From assembly GCA_935421135.1 (NCBI GenBank), contig OW285189.1, positions 10,747,072 through 10,811,071 on the forward strand: a stretch of DNA of 64,000 nucleotides. Direction: 5' to 3'. Position numbers and translations under genes: made by a program. Below the pieces are notes generated by a model. It ran no database searches. It was not told where the DNA came from and was given only the letters and a program-made list of their open reading frames with translations. Shown in pieces: positions 9,995 to 22,100 of this stretch; the stretch's first letter is position 1; every line of letters starts with the position of its first letter. The stretch is from Bugulina stolonifera (lineage: Eukaryota > Bryozoa > Gymnolaemata > Cheilostomatida > Bugulidae).

Positions 9995-12379
9995 ATGGGT
10001 GAGACCACCGCCCCAGATACAAAGGCCAAAGTATATCGGGAAGATTTGGACTGTCCACCTATCCACACAACTGATTTTTCTCATCCAGTGTTTAAAAGGT
10101 TATCCCAGATTAATGGTGCCATCAACAAATTAAATAAAGATGAACTGAAAGAACAGTTAGCGTCACATGGTCTCAACTGTGGGTAAGTGAATTTCCGTTA
10201 GTTCTATGGTCCATATACTTACAAGCTCTACATGTCCAAAATGGCATTTTTTGTATTCTCATATATTCTTGTTGAAACTCACAACTCCACTTTCTGGCTG
10301 CTCCTGATCAGCATAATTTTATAATTGAAAGTTTTTACATGTCGGCCTACACTGCAGGTGTCATCTAAAGTTGAATTTAAGTCAAGAACCTCTTAGCTTA
10401 GTCGTAGCCTCATCTTGGCTACTCATTATAGGATTGAGCTTATCAACCTCTTGTCCAAGGCTAAAATCTATATCGATGTGCCTGCTACTATTAGTTGAAC
10501 GTACGCCATTTCATTGTGATTATGTTAGAGGCTCAAAGGATGTTCTTAAAAAGAGGTTGAAGAATTATTGGAAACAAAAGAAACTGATACAATCTAGAAT
10601 ACCAACAGACCGTGAGCACAAATATGACTACATACTAGGTAGGTATATATTTGGTTATATGATTACATACTTGGTAGGTATACATTTAGTTATAATATTA
10701 CATACTAGGTAGGTATATATTTAGTTGTATGATAACATACTAGGTAGGTATATATTTAGTTATACTATTACATACTAGGTAGGCATATATTTATTTCTTC
10801 AACTCCATACTGTAGTGTTGAATAATATCTGTGTTGATAATACTATATGTATGACCTTCACTTTTATAACAAATTATAATGTGAATTAATTTTACTTCAT
10901 TCATGTTTTAGTCATAGATTTCGAAGCTACCTGCGAGAGTGCGAACCCTGATAACTACAGACATGAAATTATAGAGTTCCCAGTGGTTGTTGTTGACTGT
11001 GCAACCAAATCTGTGGTATGCTACCCATTATACTATAATGGTTTCATAAATGATACTAATGATCAAGTATATTAAATGAATAGAAAGAATCGGAAGAGCT
11101 CATTGGCATGCATAAATGTGTGTTGTTTTGACCCCAGGTCGACCAGTTCCATAGCTACGTGAAGCCTGTTTTGAATCCAACGCTTACACCATTCTGTACG
11201 ACTCTTACTGGAATACAACAATCACAAGTAGATGCTGCCGATGTATTTCCTGTTGTCCAAGATAGAATGTGGTCATGGGTTAAAGAGAACAAATATGATC
11301 GGCGAATGGCCATTCTCACTGATGGGCATGTATTTATTTCTATCACATTTATTTGCTTTAGATTAACACATATATCTATGAACGCGAACTCTTTGATTTA
11401 AATTATTCGACAAGCACCACTGCCGACAGTGAATGGCATACTCCGCTAAGTTGCATGTTTTACATTATTATTACACCATGACCTAATTAGCACTTCTTTC
11501 AATTCAACAATGCTCTCAATTCTATTCATTTTTTAGTGGAGTTGCAAGAAGGTTTTCAGTTACATCATATACCTCCTTTTATATAATCATGTAAAACATT
11601 GCAGTTAGTTATACATGGTGTTATGATGAATAATAAGACGCGAAGCCTTTTTTATATTTTTATTGGGTCTTAATATTTCGATGCACATGTACGTGTATAT
11701 CCATTCCTCTGATGATGATGTATGAATACACATCGAAATATTAGGACTTGATAAAAATATAAAAATGTGTCTCGTCTTACTATTCATCATTACAATACTC
11801 GCTCACACCAATATTTTCTAATATGATTTTATCTGGTAATTATCATTCAATGGTTATTTGTTCAAAATATCATAATGATTATGGTCAACATTGTTTTGTA
11901 GGCCATGGGACATGAGTAGATTTATGTTTCTACAATGTCAGTTCAGTGGTTTAATGTTTCCAAAGTGGGCAAGGAAATGGATCAATATCCGTAAAGCTTT
12001 CAGCAACTTCTACGATTGCAAAAGACAAAGTTTGAGGCAGATGTTAGAAACATGTGGCTATTCATTTGTAGGCACTCCCCATTCTGGCCGCGATGATGCT
12101 CTAAATATCGCCAGATTGGTAATTAGGTTGTTGGAAGACGGTTGTAAACTTATAGTCAATGAAAGACTCTTAAATCATAAACTGCATTCAAATTTAAGAG
12201 CTTTTAAAGGAACGGGTGAAGTTGTGGGTATAAGTAGAAGCGAGGCAGAGGCTTTGCCCAGTGACAATGAGGACGAGAGTAGCACTGAGGGGGAGGAACT
12301 AAATGTTAATGAGAATGACAACACAGAAACTAAAGAAGATCCAAAAATTGACGGAAAACATCCTGCAGTCATACCGTGA
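9995..12379 (+). CDS. ERI1: ERI1 3'-5' exoribonuclease (five exons)
   Basis: Exons: 9995-10182, 10529-10638, 10912-11015, 11138-11325, 11902-12379; 1,068 bases, 355 residues (human ERI1 is 349). Residues about 46-80 form a SAP domain (LNKDELKEQL, then GSKDVLKKRL) that binds the histone mRNA stem-loop. A DEDDh exonuclease domain follows, with D102 and E104 in VIDFEATC, D196 in ILTDG, and H257 and D262 in PHSGRDD. All catalytic residues are present, so the enzyme should be active. ERI1 trims histone mRNA 3' ends and 5.8S rRNA and degrades small interfering RNAs. The C-terminus ends in an acidic tail rich in Glu, Asp, Asn and Thr. The start is fixed by an upstream in-frame TAG. Odd points: intron 4 begins with GC at 11326 (a GC-AG intron), and intron 2 begins inside a tandem repeat that copies its splice donor. 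Confidence 0.93.
10631..10795 (+). repeat. 35-bp tandem repeat spanning the 5' splice site of ERI1 exon 2
   Basis: CATACTAGGTAGG starts at 10631, 10701 and 10771, with variants at 10666 (CATACTTGGTAGG) and 10736, giving an exact 35-base period over five copies. The first copy contains the last eight bases of exon 2 and its donor (CTAG|GTAGGT), so each later copy carries a duplicate of the donor. Confidence 0.9.
11620..11793. repeat. Fold-back (MITE-like) element in ERI1 intron 4
   Basis: The left arm 11620-11686 and right arm 11727-11793 are inverted copies of about 65 bases (for example TAATATTTCGATG against CATCGAAATATTA). The loop contains a short GATGATGATG run. No coding capacity is seen. 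It looks like a small fold-back transposable element. Confidence 0.75.
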
Positions 12380-13130
12380 ATGTATGATCCTTTCACCATA
12401 TCCACACAGATATGCTAGGTATACATATTGAAACTGCACTCTTATTAATAATTATTGTAATATTAGATACAGATTTGTGCAAAGTAATAACTGATAAATA
12501 GACATACAGATGTTTATTACATTTAAATAGACTAAATTTTAGTCTATGTTTAATTTTAAAATGTGTTATTTTCAAACTTTGTCCAATTACTCACATCGGA
12601 ATATTACAAAATAAATCTGTCTATTTACACCTTAAATATAAATAAGTCTGATTCTAAAATATATAAGGAAACTAGCATTTTTACTATTTGCTACCTACTA
12701 CTCCAGTTGCAAAGTGATCACCAAAATCATGATGAGAGGTAATTATAGACATAATTTCATTAGATTGTGAAAGTGGCACATAAATAGTAAATACAATATT
12801 TAAACAAAATAATAATATAGAACAAAACAAATAGAAATCTGAATCTAGAAGTTGAGAGATTTAAAACTATACCTAAGAGCTATAGCAAAGTATAATACTA
12901 GTTAGAGAATCTGTGGAATAACTATACATTAATTGGTACAAAAATATAGTGCTTGATTGTGCAACATAAAGTCTGCTGTGTAGGATAAACTGCACAGTTA
13001 TGGATATGAATTCGACGATGCCTTAATTGCAGCTTTTTGCATACAAGTTTTAACAACTATAGCATATGCATCTACCTAGAGATGCATGTACATAGGATAG
13101 CAGTGAAGTACAAGTGATTGCACATGGTAA
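12380..13130. other. Shared 3' region of convergent ERI1 and MCTP
   Basis: 751 bases separate the ERI1 stop (+) and the MCTP stop (-). AATAAA at 12610-12615 on the + strand is a candidate poly(A) signal for ERI1. TTTATT at about 12512, read as AATAAA on the minus strand, could serve MCTP. If both are used, the transcripts would overlap antisense at their 3' ends. No other gene is seen. Confidence 0.45.
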
Positions 13131-16100
13131 CTACTTTGGTCTTGCAGCTTTCCTGCCTTTCAGCTGCGGAGAACTTGACCGTGCTCTATCTGGGTCAGCT
13201 CGTATCTCTTTATACATCATCTAAAATTAAAATAAGTTAAAACAAATTTCTCCATTATATTTATAACACCATAGATACTTCATAATAACTGATTGGGACT
13301 ATAACAGTACTAGTCTAGTGACTGAGATACTAATAAATCGAGGCAGTCATACACTAACAAAGCAAGATGACCTTTCACACCACATACATGTACCACTAGG
13401 AAATTTGCAATATTGGAGCAGCTGCATCTCATACTTGCAGGCTAAGCGAATAACGGTAATGGTAAGGAGGAAAAGGTATACATGTAGACTAAAAATGGCT
13501 CCAATACCTTATCAACATCCGATGGCACTCTAGACAAGTAATCGAGGACTTCATTGTTTGGAATGTAGTTAGGTTTTCTCAGTTTTTTAGTAAATTTGTT
13601 GATGCCTGCAAAAAATGAGTAAATCCAGACATGCAAATATTACCTACATATATTATTACTTCACACATCAAATAGGCCTACTTGTACATTAATGTTGAAA
13701 AGTATCAACTCTAGAAAAAAGTGTTACAGTATATCCCATCGCAGTATGTTAACCACGTAGAAGATTATGTGTACTACTGTTTTTAGCCAATGAAATTGGC
13801 ACTCACCCCATAACAGAAGAATGTATCGAAATGGAATCAGATATAGCAACATCATAATAATAAACAGAGCTACCACCGCTAGTGTAGATAACCAGGGCAC
13901 AGTCCAGTTCACTGAGCTACAATATATGTGCATGTTACACTTGTATGCCACTGAACTTCACAGTGAGCATAGATGCAGTTTATAAACATTGTAACATAAC
14001 ACAAAATAACATGTGTGTAGGTTTCCCAATCATGTAAACTTGCAAGATTGGAAGGATAACTCCACATATTTAATCAGATATTATTTTCGTCTAATTACAG
14101 TACATTAGAAATGAATCAATCTAGCTAGGCAAATACCACTAGATACAACACTTAGCTAATACTTACTTTTTAACTGCCTCACCAAGGTTGGCTATTTGAC
14201 CCAATATTTCTTGAATAGTACAACAAATTGATTTGACGACATCAATATACTCTCTGAACGAGCGTTTACTTTCCTGTAAAACATGAGTCAAATTATTTAC
14301 CATAGATTCAGGTGGTGACACGGTACCACCTATCAAACTAGTTACAGTTTCACAAAATCAAGTAAAAAAACAATGAACAGTTGATCGTTTGTCCATATGT
14401 ATGATGTACACATCTATAAAACTTTTTGTAAGAATAACTCATTGGCCAACACACTTTCAAAACATTGATTGGTCTATGGTTGTGACCTACTTTATCATCA
14501 TCTTCCTCCTCCATTTCTTCTTCCTCTACATCTGCCTCCTGCAACAACCATCATAGGTTACAAGCATTATCATCTTCCACATAATACAGACTACAGTCAT
14601 GGAGACAATGTCAAAATACTCACACATCCCTATAACCATTATTAGAGTATTTCGCATTAGTGACAGGATTTTTTTCTGTTTATTCAAATTCTGAAACAGC
14701 TGGGAACCAAGAAGTTAGGGTACATTATATTGACTCTAGGTAAACTGATTAAACTCAAACAGAACTGCTATATGGAGGATAAAGCATTGATGAAAATTGG
14801 ATGGTAGTGAATCTATTTATAAAAGTGAACCCAGTAAACAGTTCATACTTGTATGATACTTGAGTTACGTAATCATAAATGTTTGACTACATTGGAAGAT
14901 TCTGTCCATTCACAACAACCATGGACATTTATAAACTACATAGCTATTGGGTTCCATTGATAAAGAGCAAATGGCTGATCTGAAACTACATGTACATGTA
15001 CATACATGTATACAACATGTCATATATAGGCCTATATTCAAGAGAAGGAATCTGCTTCCCTATTTAGTTACCTCTCTATTAGTGGCTTAGCTTATATTCA
15101 CCAGTTATTCCAACAACAAAATTATTCTTCCACTTGTAGTTTTGAACGTAGTATATCAGATATTGAACATAAAAAGTGTTGGAAAGCATGAAAAATATAA
15201 TGGACCATAGCTACATACATGTAGCATGTAGATTACAAATGTCCATTAAAATATGTATTATAGGACTATAGAAACCTCTACCAAAGTACAATATACATTT
15301 ACCTGTACATTGTATAATTATAGAAATGGCCACAATTTTAGAAAAATGCAATAATTAAAACACTACATTTAAGGCAATGAATCTCCTTTGCTAAAGACAG
15401 GCAGAAGCCCACCTATGTGTAACGAGAATTTACGACCTAAATTATTGCTACATGCACATGACTTATAAAATATTTTTAGAATTGTCTTTCCAATTGATTA
15501 TTAGCCTCTCTCTTGCTTGGTTTTAATCTCCAATGACAGCCAATTATGTACATGTGAAAATACCCATTTCACAATATTGCTCTCATTGGCTTTTAACTGG
15601 CTGACTACAAGAAATGCTCAAAACTGTTTATTTTCACTGAAATATAGTATAGTTAGAGCAGAGAACCTTGGTAGAGACTCAATCCATGAGAATGAAGTAA
15701 TGGGTGTGGAAAGAGAACAATACTGTAATGGAATACTTATATAATATGGTGATTAGGGAGTGCTGTAAAAGTCGGAACACACAAAATGCTGTACACTGCT
15801 AAAATCAGTTGAAATATTAGAATTATAGATGACTATAACTTGCAACTAGCAAGGAAGCTGCTAGTAGCTAGTAGATAGCCGGTAATATCAAATAAAGCAA
15901 TAACATGGTCCACAGCCACACTACTATAACTGGTATTACTTACCCTTTTCTGACTGAATAGCTATTCACGTTAGAATATATTATATGGCTTGTTAGCGGT
16001 TGAAAATTAATTTATACTTGTGCAACATGCAAAAAACTAACCACGTATTAAATGTTTTTAGCCTAAAAATTATTATTCAGAAAACTCTTAAATGCTTATG

Positions 16101-19100
16101 AGTGAAAGAATGCAAGAGCACCATTGTAAGGAGTTGCCTACTCGGCAAAATAGGAAAAGACGACTCCTGAAAATGCAGCTCATACAAAATAATTTTTTTC
16201 CACTACGCAGATCAAAGTTTAGATATAGTTCACATTACATTATGCCAAGTCAATACATCATAAACATGATCAACCGCACTTACAATTAGAGCTAGCATTT
16301 ATGTACGCGTAGGTAGTAGGTACTTACAAAATACACCATGTCATCAGTCGATGTGCCTTTTATCTCTCTCACTATCAGGTTCCACATAAATAACATAATT
16401 AATGTGAGAGGAAGCATGTAGAGCTCAAAGTTCCACACACCAACCATGAAGGCCTGCAACAGATACAAATATTCACTTTCTTTCATATCTTCATTGTACT
16501 TGGCTGTTCATTGTTACATAGGATTACACTAGATTAGGTGAAGACAACCCAAACTACATCACACTGCTGCCTCTTCATGTAGATGATTTTAATCTATTAA
16601 GAAACAGAATTATTTGTCAAGTTCTGCTGTTGAAAATCAGGGAGATTCTAGATTTGGGTAGGGCTGTCCAGTTTGGGTAGGGCTGTCCAGTTTGGGTGGA
16701 GATCAACATTTGAGTTAGAAATCAGGGAATCTCCTGCAGAATCAACCTAAAGCGGGATAACTTACAACGAATGCCATCATAGTTTTGGACGGATAATCCC
16801 AGTCTATCAGACTTTGCCAGAAGTTCTTAGCATAGACGATACTTGCCACAATTGAGCGTACCCTGTTCACGTTCCTCTTGAACAACTACAACAACAAATT
16901 AAATACAATTACATTTAAACAAAGCAGTGGAACAATTTTTGTAAAAAAAAAGATGTTTATTCTATTTTCGGCATTCATGTATTCTTCTTCATGGGAAAAA
17001 AACTGATATGTTGCATATGACATATTATTGAACTAGATGACACCCTATACTCAATCATAAACATGATATGTAGCTACCAAATAGCAGGTAAACATACAGA
17101 TATTTTGAATTTGGGTTCCTCCTGCAATACTTGTTCCTCTCTAGGGTTGAATGTTCTCACAGCTGCTTTGACCTGAGTAAAAGAAGCTATTTGAATACCC
17201 ACATTACTATTATAAAACTATTAGCGACAATTTTGATATTGACTGTACTCACTTGTTCATTACACACATAGCTATTGGCATGCATACAGTGTAAAGTACA
17301 CAAGCATATACACATATTAATACTCAACATTTATATTAAAGATGCTAGAATTACATGACTGTAACAGCGCTAATCATCCAACTGCAAATGATGTAATGTT
17401 CATTATGTCTGGAGCAAACTTTAGGCTGGACTTGCACAAACTCTGTAAGACTGAAACAGATATAAATATCGAGTACACAGCTTACGTGATTAAACACCAT
17501 GTCTAGTTCCAGCAGCACTTCACCTTTGACCCTGGAGAAGAGTTTCTTGTCCTTTAGACCGTACCACTTCTGTACCCCATTCTCTATCTGTAATAAACAC
17601 AGATGTAGGTGTAGATGGCATTTATTACATAATATTTGAAATGACTTCAATGTGTACTTATAAAAATAGTGTAAATTTTGAGTTATTTTCTATTGTACTT
17701 GATTTATGGACACAAAGTACTATCATAAATATTAACTAACCATTATAAGTGGAATAGCAACTTTTCCAATGAACTCTTTCTTCATATCTTTATCCTCATC
17801 ATATACAGTGACTTCTAAGACTGAGTGGATGTCATTGACTGGGCTAAAGAGCAACCAATAGGTAGACATAGATGTACATGTACAACATACAGGTATTCAG
17901 CTAATATATTACCACCTTTGCATTCAATCACCCAACAAGCAACAATAGACAAAAACAAGTTCACACAACTTCTCACATGCATATTATTCACACCTGGCAA
18001 GACTCGTGTATATATAACAAGACGAGTAGAAGCAACTGCAACGGAGCTCTGAAAAAAAAACACCGAGACAGAAACCGTAGTCTTAAAAAGAAAGTATTCT
18101 AACATTGGAAAAAAAAGACATCTAATTTTTTTAATTGTTTGATTTTAATTAGATTAATTTAGATACAAGGTGAGTAACAGCTTGAAGTTTTGCCCATTAA
18201 TGGGAGAAAAAGCGTCGATTGAGTATATTCTACATGAATTGCTTGTATATTTAGTTTAGAATAGTAGTAAAATTAACTTCAAAGTGGTTTTGTGGTTTTC
18301 TCCTTTAAAAGGAGTGTATGAGACTTGAGCCTGTGGCCCTCTTTTTCTGATAGCCCATCGTTCCAAAATCATACGGTGCCACCCAAACGATCAACTTTCA
18401 TTTAAACTAATTTGAGCAACTTGCCAGGTATGATACTTTAACAAGCAAACACACACCATTTGGGTACCCAGCTAGCTATACTCACACTACAGTGCATGGA
18501 TTGCTCTAACGAATTTAAATAAAAAAACATTGTTATCTCTTTAATTAATACAATGAATAAGGTCACTATGGTATATGTAATGTATAGCAAGATATAATAG
18601 TGCTGGCCTAAATGGTACTTGGAGATTGTAATGAATAATAGACAAATCCGTTCTCATAGTTTCTGTTAAAAATACACATAATGTGAACATGGCAGCTTCT
18701 GGGCCAAAAAGCATAATCAGTGTACTTAATATGATACAATCAGTTATAATGTGTTAACAGAATATGACTCCGGAGAGATCGTCACCTTAGATGCCTACCA
18801 AAAACTCCTTTAAACGATTTATGAATACTAAGTTGCATTTGGTATGCCACACATCGTACACTTACATAGTGAAGACTCTGTTCCACTCCGGGTTGAGAGT
18901 ACTGTAGGAGGTGTGAGACTGTAGCATCGTATTTACGAGCTCCACCGTACAGAATGGATCACTTTTACCATCCCAGTCTTTAGATGACAACCCATGAGCT
19001 CTAATTACTGTATAAGACAAAAAGGAACACAACTCCTGATGTGCATTGTAATTAGTTTTCTAATATAATATAATTCCTATTTACTGGGTGAAGGAGTGAC

Positions 19101-22100
19101 GAAATTAGAGGAATTCTGCTACGTTTAGGTTTATGGGGCTTTATTCTAGAACCTTATCGGTAAGGTATGACTTCACTACACAAAGACTAACATAATGGTC
19201 CATCAACGGCACGGCATCAAGAGATCATTCTGTGATTTATTACATGTCTAAGCCTACGAAATGAAACTCGATCTGGTGCATGTATAAATAGCTATAGATA
19301 TCTGGTGAACTGATATAACTTTGACAGCTACCTTTTAATTGCAGCCAGCCAACATCTTTAAAATTCTTGAAGGAGTTGAATAGCCCCTAAAACGAGAAAT
19401 CATTAGTGAAGCTACATTTTAAATTACAGTTTGTATCAATTTTACAAATTGCGCTAGCGAGCATTGGATATATTCAAACTTAATTCATATGTTATGTAAT
19501 CCAAATGCATTCTTTAAACTTGCAAAGTCTTAGATGGACAGATAAACTAGCCAATCAGAAGCAAGCTTACATAACGCCTAATGATCTCATTGCGAGTAGA
19601 TTGAGAGATCTCATGGTCTGTGGAAGATACGGCACCAGTTATTGTAACGAGAAGGCGCAGACTCCCTGCCTCATCTTCCAAATGTACTGTCAGATCATGA
19701 GTCTTATCCACCTCCATGTGAGACAAATCCAGAGAGGTCCTAGAAGGAAACGTTTTAATCAAGAATGCTGTAGGATTATAACGACTGATACAGATTAACA
19801 CAGGCCAATGTTCATCTGAAGGTATTTGGGTTTGGCAGCAAAAATAATTTAGCTTTCTAAGTACATACTAAAGTAAGAATAGTTTCTAGAAAAAAAACCA
19901 ATTTACAATATAATGATGAACTTGAGCAGTGCATTGCTATTAGTAGGCCTACACAAGCAACTATCGTGGCCGTTTTCAAAAAACAATTGCGAAACTAATA
20001 TATATTCATCCAGTTGGTGAATTACAGCATTTACACACAAATTTCATCTAATTTACTGAGATTTGTGATGCCTAATATTGTTATTTGCACTTATGAGCTG
20101 TAATTGGTTCAAACTTAGAAGTTGTGCTCTCTTCATAAGGAGAGGACAACTTTGAATTATAATCAATGGCATATTAGTGTCCAATGTGTATCAGAGCCGC
20201 CATGGTCTCTGCGGTAAAATGTATATACATGTGGACATGCATGAAAGCACAACTATATTGGTTGGACATAAACGTTGGAGTTACCTGCCCATAAAGTCAT
20301 CTCTACCGGCTATGTTGTGATCAAACACTCTAATATCAAGAAGCCAACTCTTCTGGTCAAACAAATGCAGACTAAATGCTTCCATCCACTTTGGGTCGAG
20401 CGTCTTATTCTTGAACTAAAACAACATCACAATTTCTGATTGACAATTAAAATGCTATAATATTTACATAATCAATGTTGACTTAATACACTGAACATTT
20501 ATAATGAGTTAGGACACATAATTATGTCAACCAAAGGTTAGTATCACATTTACCTCAAATTCTGAGTGAAAAAAATTAGGTATTTCTTCTTAATTTTTCC
20601 CTTGATGATACCACGACATAAATCCATTTATTTACATGTGTATTATAAGACAGAATATGACATCACTGAGGATAAACCAAGGGGTCAATTGCTTACAATT
20701 TTCAAAGCCTCAGTGTAGATGTTCAAATTAATATTCCATATCTACAGTATACAATGTATACACTTTTGTGCTGCAGCTAGCAAGTAACATGTAGTTACCA
20801 ATAGCAACAGTAGTGTTTGACCCCCTACCTTAGTCTTATATTTCTCGTTCTGGAGCTTGAATCTAACATATGGATCACTGAGTCCATTATCATCCATTGA
20901 GAGGAGATTGTGTCCATCAATGAGTACAACTCTGACTATATAATCCCATTCGCTGACATTCCCAGAACTCCCATCTCCATCAGATCGTATTATATTATTC
21001 ACCAGTGACTGTAAAATAGACAACATATAGGATGGTTGACACAGACACCGTGACAATCCGGTGAAGCATTACCTGTGCACCAGCACTGATGATATATGCC
21101 ATGCCACGGGTTGGTTAAACATATTATAAAATATAGCAATGCCGAATCATAAACACGCCATCCCACAAAAACCAGAATAAAGGAAAATCAAATTATCATT
21201 ATAGACAAACATTAGTAATACAAGCAAATAAAATACCCCAAGACAGCGCAATACTACAAGGAGTAGCCAATGTCCATAAGGAACAAAAGAAACTGTAATT
21301 AGTTCTTAGTTCAAATCATGTTAATTTATTAATCGAATTTATCATCCCCTGCATGGGATTGACAACTCCAATCAAAAAAGTTCACATGATTTGAACTACA
21401 TGTATGAGTCTCACTCTTCACTGTTAGTTAGCTTTGTATCACACCCACTATAATCACTTCTATGTTCCAATATTAACTGTAGCTCATCAATCTTTTGCAA
21501 AGTGCAAACCTGAGACAGAGCAAGACAACTCCATCACACTACCCACATGGCTAAGTACAAAAGTTTGATGTTGAGCAGGGGGACGTGCATAGCATAGCAA
21601 GACATGCAGCATTAAATCGATGCAGCAAAAGCACAGGCTACTCCATGTAACATAAATCTTACATAAATATCTACATTGCAGCTTTGCAGGTCATGAGTTA
21701 GAGAGTGGTGGCGGAATATTAGCCTGGGTTCCAAGCTATCCAACCTAATGGGTGGGTTAGTTTCAGGCTGAGAACCCTCAACCTAACCCCAAGTTATATA
21801 GGCTACAAGCTCATGCTGACTCTGGATTGGAAGAAGCCCCTCACCCACAAACCTAAACAAACCTCAATACTGGATGATATAACATCGCAAAGATTTAAAG
21901 CCATGTTCATCTGAATAGAAGCAAATAATAGCAGTTCACCTATGCCATACACATTATAACATGCTTGTTTTAGAGTTATCCACTCTTTACTCCTTATTTG
22001 TAAAGAGAATAGATAGAGGATAACTACTGTTGTCTGATTATCTACAATCTACATGGGGGGGGTTCCCAACCTGGGGTACAATTAAGGTGAGCTAAACCAG

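Noticed and set aside
15517..15744. 75-codon + strand frame in an MCTP intron
   Set aside because: No motif, no splice sites supporting it and AT-rich composition like the rest of the intron.
17741..17838. Acceptor CCCAG at 17839-17843 for the MCTP C2C exon
   Set aside because: It would put the previous exon out of frame; the TTTAG acceptor five bases upstream gives [11 protein letters not shown], as in the family.
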